From Pelodera strongyloides (taxonomy: Eukaryota; Nematoda; Chromadorea; Rhabditida; Rhabditidae): 64,000 nucleotides of DNA. The translations under genes were made by a program, and so were the position numbers. The stretch covers positions 1 to 64,000 of the forward strand of contig JAANDG010000498.1 in the NCBI GenBank assembly GCA_036852015.1, in the 5' to 3' direction. Position 1 is the stretch's first letter. Each line of letters starts with the position of its first letter. The notes beneath the pieces are model-generated. The model was given only the letters and a program-made list of their open reading frames with translations. It had not been told where the DNA came from and did not search any database. This document shows positions 47,365 through 58,693 of the stretch, piece by piece.

Positions 47365-48679
47365 GCTGGAAGAAGCAAATATAGGCCGAAAAGGATATGC
47401 AAAAGAAAAATACAGCAGTAGAACAACGACAAAAGACCACAAACAAGATAAAAGGAGACACAATAGGGGTATCATCGCGTAAACCATAAGACATGGTCTC
47501 GAATGTTTCACAGCTCGAAAAGTTCGAAAAGTTTGTAAACGTCATATTAAATGCCGGGAAAAAATAAGGCGCTTCCGAAAGGAGACTTTAGGACATGTGT
47601 ATTCTCAGTATCTCGCTTCCATTCATTGGTGACGCTTGACAATTTACATAGTTAGAGCTACGTGCACGAGCAACAACAAAAAGATAAATAAAGATAAAGT
47701 ATACCAATCCTCTTTTTATGTCCAAATCTCTTTATGCGAAAATGCGCAACTCGTGCTTTATTTTTAGGTCCCAAAGCGCAGACTAGAGTGTGTTAGAATT
47801 ACGGAGGTTTTAGAGAACTTCGAATTTGCGGAACTTTCGCACTTTGTTCGCATTTTTGTCGTGGTTGCAACGAATAAACCATACGCAAGGCTACGAATCA
47901 CGAAAATTTAGGCGAGGTGGATAAAATGCGAGGGAAATTCATTCGGATCTGCGTGCTGAGATTTAGTACTTAGAAATACTAGTTTTTCACTCGGTGCATT
48001 GTGCGTGAGAGTTAAATAGCTAGGTTAGGAGCTAACCTTTGAGTCGCATCTAGCCGTTATGTAGGCCACTTTTCCGAAGGGAATTTGAGCGCGTTAGGTC
48101 ATGGTCCGGGAACTTGGGTTGATGTTCGCTTTAATAAATTACTGGTTAAGCGTCTCTGTAATGTTATTAATAAATAAATAGGGGTAGGCGAAGACCAATG
48201 ATAATTTATACGCTCTTGTGAGAGTGTTAAGCTAGGCGGTAACTATTGCTGCTTTTTTCTTCGTTTTAGGGAGGATAGAGCATCATTAAACATACATACA
48301 ACTTCCCCTGCAAGAGGTTCTCTGCAATCTTGCTACTTCGACGGCTCTTTATGTTTCCTTCCGAAAATCCTTAAAAAAAATTTCTATAGTGAAATTCAAC
48401 ATGGGCCGATCGGCTAACTACAGTACACCATCTTATTGAAGAGGTGTTTCAAAGCAGCGGCAACTTATGGATATCATAAAAATATATGTTTATCGTATAC
48501 TGATAAACCGTATTATTGGGTTTTCAAATCACTTAGTCACTCAGAGATCCATCTTCAGCAGCTTGAGCAAGTTGTGTGGATCCCTACTCCCTACCTTCCA
48601 CTTTCTTCTATATTGGGCAATTCGGCTCCAGTGTCGGTACGTTGTGCGGGCACGACGATTTGCCTTCACTGCAGGGTTA
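47365..48679. other. Intergenic, upstream of the CDK5RAP3 homologue
   Basis: I see no exon, RNA gene or inverted repeat. It should hold the CDK5RAP3 promoter. Confidence 0.4.
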
Positions 48680-49028
48680 AATTCTTGGTTGAACGAATCG
48701 CAGAAACTGGTTTATATCCCCAGGGTTTCCGAAATGTCAATTTCTTCGTGCACCTATCATGAGACTGACGACTGATGTCTCCGGCCCAGTTATGGTTCGC
48801 ATCGTAGAGAATTTCTCCAGCGTCTCCAATACCGGACTTTGTTCGAGGGTGGTGACGTTTGACTCCATTTGCTCGCTGCTGTCTCAAGGTTGTTCCCAGC
48901 ATTTCTATATCATTCTGAGTGACTGACTGCCAGCTTTCTTCGGTCTTCTCTGTAGTGGTTGCCCATGTCTCGACGGCATATTTCAGGGCTTGATTGACAT
49001 GTGAGTTGAAGAGTCCACTGAGAACCGA

Positions 49029-49550
49029 TGAGTTGCGCGCCGCACCATTTCGGGACACAAAATGCGCGCCGCAAAGAAATGGGAAACAAAATACGCGCCG
49101 AATAGAAATGGCGCGCAAAATGCGCGCCGATCCGCTGCGGGAAACACCTTTCTTGGTTCGGGGCGCAAGTTGCGCCCCGCACCATTTCCGCACCTTTTCG
49201 GCAACTTTTTTGAAAGCGCTCGGAGGATCTGCCGTAACTGCAGTTGATGTACCTATATTTTTCCGCAAGCACCCGTCTCATATGTGTTGTGTGGCCGAGT
49301 GGTCTAAGGCGCTGTTTAGAGAGAGTATCTAACAAGAGTGTAGGCTGTGTAGGTTCGAATCCAACACGATGCTTTCTTTTTGCAGTTGCTACTTATCCCG
49401 CACCGTTTCCGCACCTTTTCGGCAACGTTTTGGGGGTGTTTCCCGCAACAGATTGGGGGTGTTTCCCGCACCAAAACGGCAACCGGAGAAGGTGAAAAAA
49501 ATTGTTTTGCGGGAAACACCCCCAAACCATTGCCGCGCGCAACTCTTGAG
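49029..49550. mobile_element. GC-rich TIR element inserted in the RTE
   Basis: Ends AGTTGCGCGCCGCACC and its near-complement TTGCCGCGCGCAACT. The inside has repeated CCGCACCATTTCCGCACC and TTTTCGGCAAC motifs and GGGGGTGTTTCCCGC repeats. It interrupts the RTE reading between the ETRATTK and LFNSHVN blocks, so it inserted later. Confidence 0.7.
49288..49375 (+). tRNA. tRNA-Leu/Ser-like sequence, probably pseudogene
   Basis: GTGGCCGAGTGGTCTAAGGC is an excellent D-arm for a class II tRNA, and AGGTTCGAATCC is a good T-arm about 50 bases later. The acceptor arms (GTGTTGT against ACGATGC) pair poorly and the anticodon stem has a bulge, so the anticodon is uncertain. It lies within the inserted TIR element. 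Confidence 0.45.
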
Positions 49551-49989
49551 TTTCGTTGTTGCACGGGTTTCTCTCGGGATATTTAGGTCTGTGACGACTC
49601 GGATGTTTCCGTAGGACGCCCACCCGGCTCTTTGTCTTTTACTCAGCTCTTCTGATATTTCTCCACAAGGTGAGATGGAGCGACAGAGGTAAACAAACGA
49701 TTCCACTTCGTCGACAGTCCAGCATGTCGGATTGGCATGTTGAATCGAAAAAATTCCTGTTTCTATCAAAACTACCGCATTTTTGCACACAACTTGCATT
49801 TCCATATGAAAAATATTTAAAACCCAAAGAAAACCGTGCGTACTCAGGATAGTAACGGACGCGCGGAGCCGGGCTCCGCCTTCTTATCTCGGGCTCCAAA
49901 ATTGTCGAGCAGCTATATTCCATCATTCGTGTATTTGTTTTCGTCGATATTGCCCACCCTTATTTCGTTTTCTGACCATTTTACAAGTC

Positions 49990-52540
49990 ATCATCGTTTT
50001 TATGTGTTGGCATAGAGATCTTGTTGGGCCGACTGCTTGGACAGGATATGGCTCCTCCCTTTATTCATCCTTTCAAAAATTTTGGTGCTCTCTCTGCAAT
50101 TACATACCTGTGTTATCTTGCACTGTACCGACACTTTTCGGAATGTCAATCTGGCGTAGATACTAAGGTTTTCACGCTTCATCTACTGGACACACTAGAA
50201 GAAAACAAAAATGATGCACTTAGAAAAGTTAAAGAACTTTTCTGGATAAAACTTCTTAACAGTGCTTTTCCATATGGACTGAGATCAAATCAAAGGATAT
50301 GGTATTATAAGCGATCGTGCCAAGTCAGGTCTAGGTAATTCTAATCTTCCATATTGGTCCCTAAAAGTCACTAGACCTTATAAGATTCGTGGTCCAAGAA
50401 AAAGACGCGGAATCAATAAAACTCCTGTTAATGAGCTTGATTTATCCGTACTAACATCATACGACAAACTTTCTAATTACAATTTTTCACTGCGCAAATC
50501 AACAAAAAGATTCTTGTTGCGAGAATATTACGAAAATGGTCTTTCACATTTACAAAGAAAAAATATTGAAGCGTTGTGCGGTAAAATGACCATACCAAGT
50601 CGAAATTCCAAACCAACCACTAAACCAAGGCAACCTGACTTCACTCTATACATTCCTTTCTATGATGACAAAAAATCACCAAATTTGCAATATTTGATTA
50701 AGAAGCGCATAAAAGAACATTTTGTTAATAACAATATCAATGCACAAAAACGCCCATTTATTCGATTTTGTTATAAATATAATATCCCCAATGGTCCCAA
50801 GTTGTTCAATTACAAAGATCATATCACAAATAGAGAAATTATTGATCATTGTCACTGTAACGAATATTTGCACTTGTGTACTAATAAAGAAAAAATCAGT
50901 TTGAACAATACACTGCATATAATATCTGGTAATTCGGATATCTTTTCAGTTACATCTCCTAATGCCGTGAAAGTGTTCAAAAAAGGTACCAAATACCGTG
51001 ATGAATTCACCAATAATATGTTACAAAGATTACTTGTATGTAGAAGATATACACGATAAATTGGAAAAATATTGTAACAAGCGTAGATTAATTACAAGAT
51101 TTCCTTTAAATATCGAAGATTTCATGACCCTCGAATGTAGTCGTTCAAAATCTTCTGTCAACCATGACGAAATTGCAAAAATTAGAAAACAATTTGTAAT
51201 AACATGTGTTGACAAGGCTCCTAGTAATTTCTGTTTTACTTGCCCTCGATTATATAAAATGTTTTTAGACAAGGAATTAGGAACTATCAATGGCACCACT
51301 ATTGGTAATGATACGTATTCCCCTTATAATGCACGATCCATAGGTACCATTGTAAATGATCACAAGGCTTTTTCATCCTTGTTTAAAATTAAAGTAGAGG
51401 ACGAAGACTTGCTTCTCCCTAATATTTATGCAATTCCAAAATTGCATAAGGAAATCATAAAAATGAGGTTTATCACTGCTGCTAAACACAGTAGTTTAAA
51501 GCAATTATCGATTCTAATTCAAAAAGTACTAAAACATCTAAAATCTCATTTCAAAAACTATTGTAACGCCTCTTGCAATTGGTCATCAAACACATACACT
51601 CACTTTTCTATTGACAATTTACTGATTATCACTAATGGATCTGAAATCAACAAGTATGAAAATGTGAAGACTTTTGATTTTGCCAGTCTTTTCACGAATC
51701 TCCCACATGCGACTATTATTACTAATATTTTCGAACTGGTAGACATATGCTTTAAAAACTCGGGGCGTGAGTTTCTCAATGTTGGTTATAAAGCTTGCTA
51801 TTATACGGATAAAGCAACTAACAACTAACAACACGTATTCCAAACTAGAAATAAAACAGATAATCTCTTATTTGATTAAAAATAGCTTCCTCATCTTTAA
51901 AAACAATGTTTTCCATCAAATAAAAGGCGTTCCACAAGGTGGAAATGCGTCACCTTTACTTGCAGATCTAACACTTTCAATGCTAGAATTCAAGTACCTT
52001 AAAAATTCTGCTAATATGTATTTAAGCCGTAATGCCAAAATTTATCGGTATATGGACGACATTTTAATCCTATATAATCAACCCAACATCCCAATTAAAT
52101 TACAAGAAATATACCCTAACTGTTTAACTTTGGAACAGGCTAATCAAACAGATAAAGAAGCAGCATTTCTTGACTTGTACCTTAACAAGCAACAGAACTG
52201 GATAATAAATCTATACAATAAAACTGACGACTATTCATTTGAAGTTAATAGGTTTCCTATATATGATACGAAACTATGCATTTCAATTAGACACAATTGC
52301 ATAATCGGCGAAACTCTACGAATTAGCCGTTGTACGTCGACCTTAGCCCTTTTTAAATCTAAAATAATTGAATTTTGTGATAAACTGATCAAGAACGGAT
52401 ACCCCAATGTTGTTGTTATCAACATGTACATAAAAAGTTTTAATGTTTATCCCATTATACCTCACAAGTACAGGTCTTCCGCTAAATCTCTCTCTGAATG
52501 GGTGCGGTCTACTTTGGCAATCAATTGTTCCCCATAAGCA
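49990..52540 (+). mobile_element. Penelope-like retroelement, N-terminal GIY-YIG remnant plus reverse transcriptase, frameshifted
   Basis: Four overlapping frames give one protein-like series: 50021-50290 (HFSECQSG, ELFWIKLLNSAFPYGL), 50290-51059 (GYGIISDRAKSGL, HCHCNEYLHLC, KKGTKYRDEF), 50998-51828 (VDKAPSNFCF, PKLHKEIIKMRFITAAK, FDFASLFTNLPH) and 51767-52537 (GVPQGGNASPLLADL, YRYMDDILIL, LRISRCTSTLALFKS, IKNGYPN). The RT motifs A, B and C and the thumb match Penelope-like elements. The FWI..L....P.GL block matches the C-terminal end of a PLE GIY-YIG nuclease and stands before the RT, as in the permuted Naiad-type PLEs. Each of the three joins needs a change to the next frame. The catalytic YMDD is intact, but the ORF is broken, so this copy is probably dead unless the frameshifts are sequencing errors. 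Confidence 0.8.
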
Positions 52541-52738
52541 CATAAGGGACAGACATGTATACCCATACCCATGATATCCTAATCATATGGGAGGTCAATG
52601 TTAACGCGACGCAACGCCCCGCATAATAGTACCTTAGCTTAGATATGTATATCACCTTAAACTCATACATTCACCATTTTCTATTCTTTGTATTTAACAA
52701 TCTTTGTCAAATAGATATTATATTTTTTTTATTATCAC

Positions 52739-52845
52739 CTTTTGATCAGGGTGTCGCACTGACGAGCACCCCCGCCCTGATCAAAAATCCTCGTCTGCGA
52801 CAGGGGTCGAAACGAGGTCCGTGTTTGACACGGTATTTATAATCA
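52739..52845 (+). ncRNA. Structured element 3' of the PLE, possible hammerhead ribozyme
   Basis: CTGACGAG (52759-52766) and GTCGAAAC (52806-52813) resemble the two conserved hammerhead core strands (CUGANGAG and GAAA). ACCCC pairs with GGGGT between them as a possible stem II. Competing pairings exist: TTTGATCAGGG with CCCTGATCAAA, TGTCGCA with TGCGACA, CCTCGT with ACGAGG, and CCGTG with CACGG. Hammerheads are known in the terminal regions of Penelope-like elements. I could not fold it computationally. Confidence 0.4.
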
Positions 52846-52987
52846 AATTTTTTAGTCTTACTTTCATACTGTTTATTATTTATGACTTTTCACTATTATA
52901 TTCCAAAATTATTTTACTTTACGGTTTACAATTATCTCTCTATTATTGTTTGTTTATTGCAGGTTACCTACCAGTTCACGCGTCAAA

Positions 52988-53956
52988 ATGGTTGGACTTC
53001 ACAAGAGGAAACAACAGGTACTTATTATTTATGTATTATGTTTTCCCCTGACTTCTTTTAAATTTGGTTACAGTAATTCTGTCGTAATTCAGATGATGAA
53101 GAAATATCGGGTGAATGCTCCCATTCGGTCCGTGAAAAGTGCGATCAAGAAGAGGAAGGTCACCGATGCTCATCAAATGGAGATTTCATCCGAAGCTGTC
53201 GCAAACTATGTACAGGAACAGGTACATAGTCATATGCACTGTTTAGCGTCCACTGTTTACTTACTTGCAGTCTCACATCCATTGCTTGAGTTCGGTGTTT
53301 TTCTCCCTGACTTAACCTAATGTGTTTTAGCAAGCGGCAGAAGAGCCAATGCAGGTCGCCTCCGAGGGAGGTGAGGAGAAGAATGTCCCCAGAGTTAAGG
53401 CGGGAAGAATAAGCAGATCATCTCTCCCTCTTGTTCCTCCTGCTCAATCAAATCGGTATTTTTGTGATTTTGTAAACTTGATGTTTAATTGTTTTGTTAC
53501 ATCAGTTTTTTTCCCTTTCTTGCTTTTGGAGATGGGCCAAAGCGAGAAGAATAACTACTTTTTTTTGTACATAGGTAGCGACAACGCGAGAAATGTGACA
53601 GAAACGTTTTCGTTTTCGGTCCCTATGGGACCGAAAACTGAATCAAGTCAGCTACTAAGCAGTTGTAAAACAAAATCTTTAGATCCGCCCGTAACCAGGC
53701 GAAACGTGAGAAGAAGAAGGGCGATGTTGTTAAGTCGGCGGTTGCATTCCAACGTCCGCTAACGAAGAAGAAAGCCAAAAAGGTAAGTCTTGATATCTTG
53801 TTTTTGTGTGGTTTTGGAAAACCGTCACGCTTCGTGGTTTCTTTTTCTTGTAGAATTCTTGTTGGGTATTATTCTTTGCATACATCGCTTTCGTGTTTCT
53901 AGATGATGCGCGAAGAAAAACGTCACCAAAAAGAGAAACAACAAAAAGCGGAGTAG
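52988..53956 (+). CDS. Small highly basic protein, probably nuclear, unrecognised
   Basis: Five exons join in phase: 52988-53017, 53093-53221, 53331-53455, 53683-53782, 53903-53956 (438 bases, 145 residues). It starts MVGLHKRKQQ and contains RSVKSAIKKRKV, a short acidic/glutamine-rich middle, RSARNQAKREKKKGD, RPLTKKKAKK and a lysine/glutamate/glutamine end (REEKRHQKEKQQKAE). The composition resembles small ribosome-biogenesis or nucleolar proteins, but I could not match a family. TTTATTGCAG about 24 bases before the ATG is a possible trans-splice acceptor. The exon 3 to 4 intron contains a perfect hairpin (53612-53638). It stands about 0.5 kb before the GPATCH11 homologue, same strand. Confidence 0.75.
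53612..53638. repeat. Perfect 12-base inverted repeat in an intron
   Basis: GTTTTCGGTCCC, then three bases TAT, then GGGACCGAAAAC. It lies in intron 3 of the small basic protein gene, close after an unused acceptor-like TACATAG. Confidence 0.85.
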
Positions 53957-54449
53957 AAGGCGAAGCCAGAGGCCTACAGGCAATGCCACACATCGCTTCC
54001 GTGGATTATCAATTTTTCCATATTTCCATTTGATTATTTTATTCTGACTGACTTCTTTTATTCTAGCGTAAGTGCCTCATGTTATTCTTTACGGGAAATT
54101 AATGACAAAAAACCAGACGCCTGGTTGATTTGTACCGTTTGTTACATCTTTTCTTGGTTATGAGACATAAATTAATTGGATTTGCGCATTGATTATACTG
54201 TTATCTTATGTTTTGCGGCGCCTCGTTTCTCATTTTCATTGTTAACTCTTGTTGTTGTTGTTTGTTGTTGTTTTCGTCTTTATAAATTGATGGATGGATA
54301 CAATAATTTTTGGTTTTTCTTTATATTCCACAGGGTGTCGGTCCCTGGTCAATACTTTGTCATTTCTTAGTTGATTCGTACTTGGATACTTTTAGACTTT
54401 TATTGATTAATTTTTTCGTTTCAGTTTTCAGTTTTGAAGACATCGCATT

Positions 54450-57400
54450 ATGAGTTCTGATGAGGAGGACTTCATGTCTGACAAGTTTCTGGTCGCATCG
54501 GACACTGGACCAGGTTCTTTTCTTTTTTTTTATTATGAGAGAGAGGGGGATAGTTGGTGGAGAGAGAATTGTGTTTTTTTTTTAAATAGCTTACCCCTAA
54601 TTTATTCTTATTTGGGAAATTGATTCGCATATTGATAAATTGATACGAATTATAATAAAGCTGTTTAGCTATGGTAGTGTGGGTTCTGCTTACTTAAAGC
54701 CCAAGGCTGTGATGTTGTGTATTGCAATTATTTGCAAATTGTACTGCGTGTTATTTTATCATGATTTGCAGGTTTGGCAGCGTCGCACAGCCATCGAAGG
54801 CAGTTGCAAATCGAGAGGAATAGAATATTCGCCGAAGAAACACAAAAGTCGAGGTTTAAGCCGAAACACGTTGTTGAGAAAGAGCGGCGGTTGGTTTCAG
54901 ATGTTTTGACGTTTGAGTGTTCTTTGTTCTTATAGGAGGGTAAAAAAGTGTTTGTTTTTTGTGTACTACTTACAATTTCTTCCTTAGTATAAGCCTTGAG
55001 ACCAGACCTTCCCATTTGTTTAAATGCCGTAGATTTGGTACTGGATACTCCTCCACTCCACGTGCATGTGCATCCATGGTATTTATAATATGACATTTGG
55101 TATATTTATATTATATATTATCTAAATTCCTTCCCCTTTCTTCAGCGAAGAAGCGTTGGCGAAACCCGTTGGCGAAGAGTCTAAAGGGTTTCAGATGCTC
55201 GCAAAGATGGGCTTCAAAGCTGGGATGAGCTTGGGAAAGAAAAAGGACGGTATGAATGTTCTGAATCAGTTGGAACTTGACTTATTTCGCTTCTTTTCCT
55301 GTAATGTTAATGTTTTACGTTGTGAGTTCACATCCTTTTCTTCGTTCTTCACTTGCACTTCACGCGTCTGATTTGATTGTCGTATGTATACGTGGCGGTG
55401 ATCTTTCGCCTTGGAAGATATGCATATGTATTTAGATTTTGAGGAACTTTGAAGAATACTAGACGTTTAGATTTAGATTTAGTTATTTAGTTTTTGTTAC
55501 CATACCACAGTGAACGTAATTTATTAAAGGTTTGCTTTATTTAGAAAACGATCTCGGCAGCTGTATAAAGGAGCCCATTGGGATAGATTTGAAGGTACGT
55601 TTGTGTTTTAAATTTGCTGTGGATATTGTTATCTCGGGCCGTTGTTAGTGCAGCACTGTTTATTTGTTATTGTTGTGTGTTGTAGACTAGCACTCTTTAT
55701 TGTTTCTCTAATTTCTCTTTGAGCCTTGTCAGGTCAAAACTATTGTAAACTTAATTGATTTCAGTTTTGTTTAGAGTGACCGCACTGGACTAGGACATGC
55801 CACGCATGAGGAGGAGAGGAGCAAGGTTCGGTTAGAGATGACAATGCAAAGGATGAAGGAACGAGCTAGGATGGCGGTATGTCGGTTGACAATTGTTGGT
55901 TTGTTGCATTTGGTGATGGTGTGGTTTTCTATGGGAGGCGGATGGGCGCTTACCCGAAGCATGACTGTGACTTCTGAGTTTGTTGTTTCACACACCTTTA
56001 TTACTTTCACATCGCGTTCGTGTCAATTTTTGCGTCGGGTTTTGCACCAAACTACTAAAATTTCTTCGATTAGCGTATTGATTGATTCATTTTACAATTT
56101 TACACTGGCTTGATTGGAGATTAGATAATTTGATTTGATTTAATAATTTGATTTGGAACTACCAATTTGGTAGTTTGACAAATCCTGGATTAGTATATTA
56201 CATTGTGGTATGAACTTCAACTTCTGTTCTTTCTTTATTATAATCGCTCTTTAGGACGAACTCGCTGATGATTACCGTAAGCGGCGACGTGGCAGAAATG
56301 AAGTTAAGATCATGATTTCGGACATACTGAAGTGTATGAAGACTTGTGCTGAGTTGGACCAGAGGTATGCTTGAGTGAGTGGTTTTTATTGTAGTGAATA
56401 TTTGTTTATTATTGTAGGTAGCACCCTAATTAGTGTTTAATTCGGGAATTGCCATTTATGTGTGCGAGGGTGTATGTGGCGTGCTACTACCGTTTCTGTA
56501 AATCGTTGCTTTTACTGTTCATTCATTTTGTAGCGAGCGGATCAACGATACTGTTCACTCAAATATGCGTATTTACAATAGCCCTTATAGATTGCCTGAG
56601 GGCCTAAGTCAATCCCGATTTACCGCTCTATTGTTGGATGTATATAGTACGTAGTATAGTAGTTCATCTGGTGCCAAATTCACCATTCCGTATTCCGATT
56701 CCCTCGGGGAACTATTCACTGGGGACAGGGACAGAAAATAGCATTCGAGTATGAGGCACGCAGAGAAAAAGACGGTGAATTCCCCATGAGGAATTGAGTG
56801 GTGAATATGGCCTCTGGATTCGTTTCTGTATGTTTTGAGTGTTTTTGTTTTGTTTTCAGGAAAGGTATCGAATTCCCGGTGGAGACGTGGTTCTGGCCTT
56901 GTTATAAGGAAAAACCGAAGGAAAGCGAAGATGGTCTGGTGGCTACAGTAAGCGCAGTGGTAGAACCAGAAGCAGAAGGCGAGGTGGTCGAAGAAGATGA
57001 AGTAAAGTAGGTTCATTTATTTATATGTGTATATTATATGCGTATGTATATGTAAGGTATTGAGATTGAGCTAAAACGAATGTAGATGTGAATGTATTAA
57101 TGATGACCCGTGGTACAGTGATACTGTGGTACCTCAGTAACCTCAGTTTGTCATATTTTAACTGCATATGTATTTGGTAAGTAAGATATCACGATATCAC
57201 CTCATGGCGGACGCGGAGGTCATAGTGCTAGTGCAACATTCGTAGTGCATATTATCTCGCTATCAGCTAATATGTTGTTAGAGCGATCCCCGTTTTCTGG
57301 TTCTCTCACAAAGACATGTATTTTCCTTTTAAAATTTAGAAGCGTGTTAGACACTGTTATTGATATTATTGGACAAGTATGCATTTGCCTGGAGTAGATT

Positions 57401-57976
57401 ATTAGAGGAATGATCATGATTAGTTTCCTTTATAATCTACCATTAACAAACAATGCATTTAGATATGTGTACGCGAACGGCAAGCCGGCACCGATGAGGA
57501 CTAATCTTGATGAGCTGGATGAAGCTGAATTACAAAATATGTACGTTATTAGTTATTATTTATATATTATTTATATGATTGGTACGGAGGCGCAATTGAT
57601 AATCGATTTTCGGGGTAGCGTCCCAAGGGCCTTTATTATAGCAAACTAGCCAGTAAGATTTGCAGGGTTGTCCAGAATGTTTAATGGTACACAAATTATT
57701 GTTTATATCCTTTGTGTAATGTTGGGATTTAGAATTCACAAGAACTCAAACGGGCGATATTGTACGTAATGTAACATGGACTGCACTGCGCTATTACTAT
57801 TTCTACTATTGAACTACTTTGTTTTCAGGTTATCGCGGATAACATGGTACCTGCGTTCCTCCAATTTCTACTGTGTTTGGTGTGGATGTTTGTATGGAGA
57901 TGAGGCTGAATTGAATAGAGAGTGCCCCGGAGATAGTAGACAATTACATGATGATGGGGGAGGTCATAGTGATTAG
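54450..57976 (+). CDS. GPATCH11: GPATCH11 homologue (G-patch protein)
   Basis: Nine exons join in phase: 54450-54513, 54772-54889, 55146-55249, 55545-55594, 55775-55876, 56255-56364, 56860-57006, 57463-57540, 57829-57976 (921 bases, 306 residues; human about 260-285). It begins MSSDEEDFMSDKFL, matching the EEDYMSD start of the family. The G-patch region at about residues 73-120 has ESKGFQMLAKMGFKAGMSLG, EPIGIDLK and SDRTGLGHATHEEER. A coiled basic stretch (DDYRKRRRGRNEVK) follows, then FPVETWFWPCY and the C-terminal DUF4187-type module with YCVWCG and NRECPGDS. G-patch proteins activate DEAH-box helicases in RNA processing; human GPATCH11 is also called CENP-Y. TTTCAGTTTTCAG lies before the ATG. 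AATAAA is present near 58408. A MITE sits in intron 6. Confidence 0.93.
56660..56815. mobile_element. MITE with GGTGAATATGGCC end (copy 1)
   Basis: Shares GGGGACAG, AATAGCATTCGAGTATGAGG and CACGCAGAGAAAA with 58892-59017 and ends GAGTGGTGAATATGGCCTC. It lies in intron 6 of the GPATCH11 homologue. A related AGACACGCAGAGAAAAATTC fragment occurs near 38510 in TTL copy A. Confidence 0.75.
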
Positions 57977-58693
57977 GTTACTGTAGGATTGAAGTTCTGA
58001 ATTAGGCTACGGTATGGGTAGGCAATGTAGTCCTCCAGGTTATAAGATCAGGATGCTGGATGCATCTACACTGGGGTGATGTAGGATTTGAAATTTGAAG
58101 TATGAAGAAGTTTGAACTTCTAAACTTCTAATTTGGGCTACAGTAAGTGATGTGATGATGTAGGATTTGGACTTTAATTAAGCTATGTTAGATCTACAGT
58201 AGAGAATTTGTACATGTGTTATTAATTATTTGGCTTATTTATTGTTTAAAAAATGTTAATTACTTTGTTATATTTCTTTTTGTAGCGATGTTTGAACTTT
58301 TTCTAATAGTCCAGTAGTCCATGAAAATTGTAATTGTTTGTGCTGCGATTCATGAGAACTTTGTTTGTAACAATTTTTACGTGTCTGTTACGGGTCATTA
58401 ATTTGAAAATAAATGATTTTAAATGGCACACATTGTCTTATTTTAGTGTAAATGGCCGAAACTTTCCCAGTTGTTTCTTTTTACAGTGGTTGTGGATCGT
58501 GTTATGCATTTGAAGACGTGCATTCTTATGAATATATCGAGTTGAATCTAATATTTTTAGTATTTGTCATTTTTTCTTGTAGGGGAGTTAGTCCAACTTA
58601 TGGAATTTTCCTCCATGATGGGTTATTTTGTCCAGGAGTCCAGTCTACCGTTTATTGTCCCTTTTCTTCTTAACTGTTCTAGTTCTAAGTAAG

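Larger units (their letters stand above)
48680..49805 (-). mobile_element. Decayed RTE-type non-LTR retrotransposon, 3' part of the reverse transcriptase ORF
   Basis: On the minus strand 49750-49560 reads DEVESFVYLCRSISPCGEIS and ELSKRQRAGWASYGNIRVVT; 49020-48690 reads GLFNSHVNQALKYAVETWAT, SVTQNDIEMLG and NHNWAGDISRQSHDR. In RTE elements these blocks are contiguous (VDSYVYLG, ELSRRRRAAW, LFNSTVLPAL...Y..ETWA, SVTQRAMERRMLG, KWAGHVMR). The gap between them is an inserted element (49029-49550). Only the region after the catalytic core is present, as expected for a 5'-truncated LINE. Confidence 0.8.

Noticed and set aside
48994..49332. Plus-strand ORFs of 60-112 codons
   Set aside because: They are the antisense of GC-rich TIR repeats and the RTE fragment.
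49288..49375. Functional class II tRNA gene
   Set aside because: The D- and T-arms are good but acceptor and anticodon stems do not pair, so I keep it only as tRNA-like.
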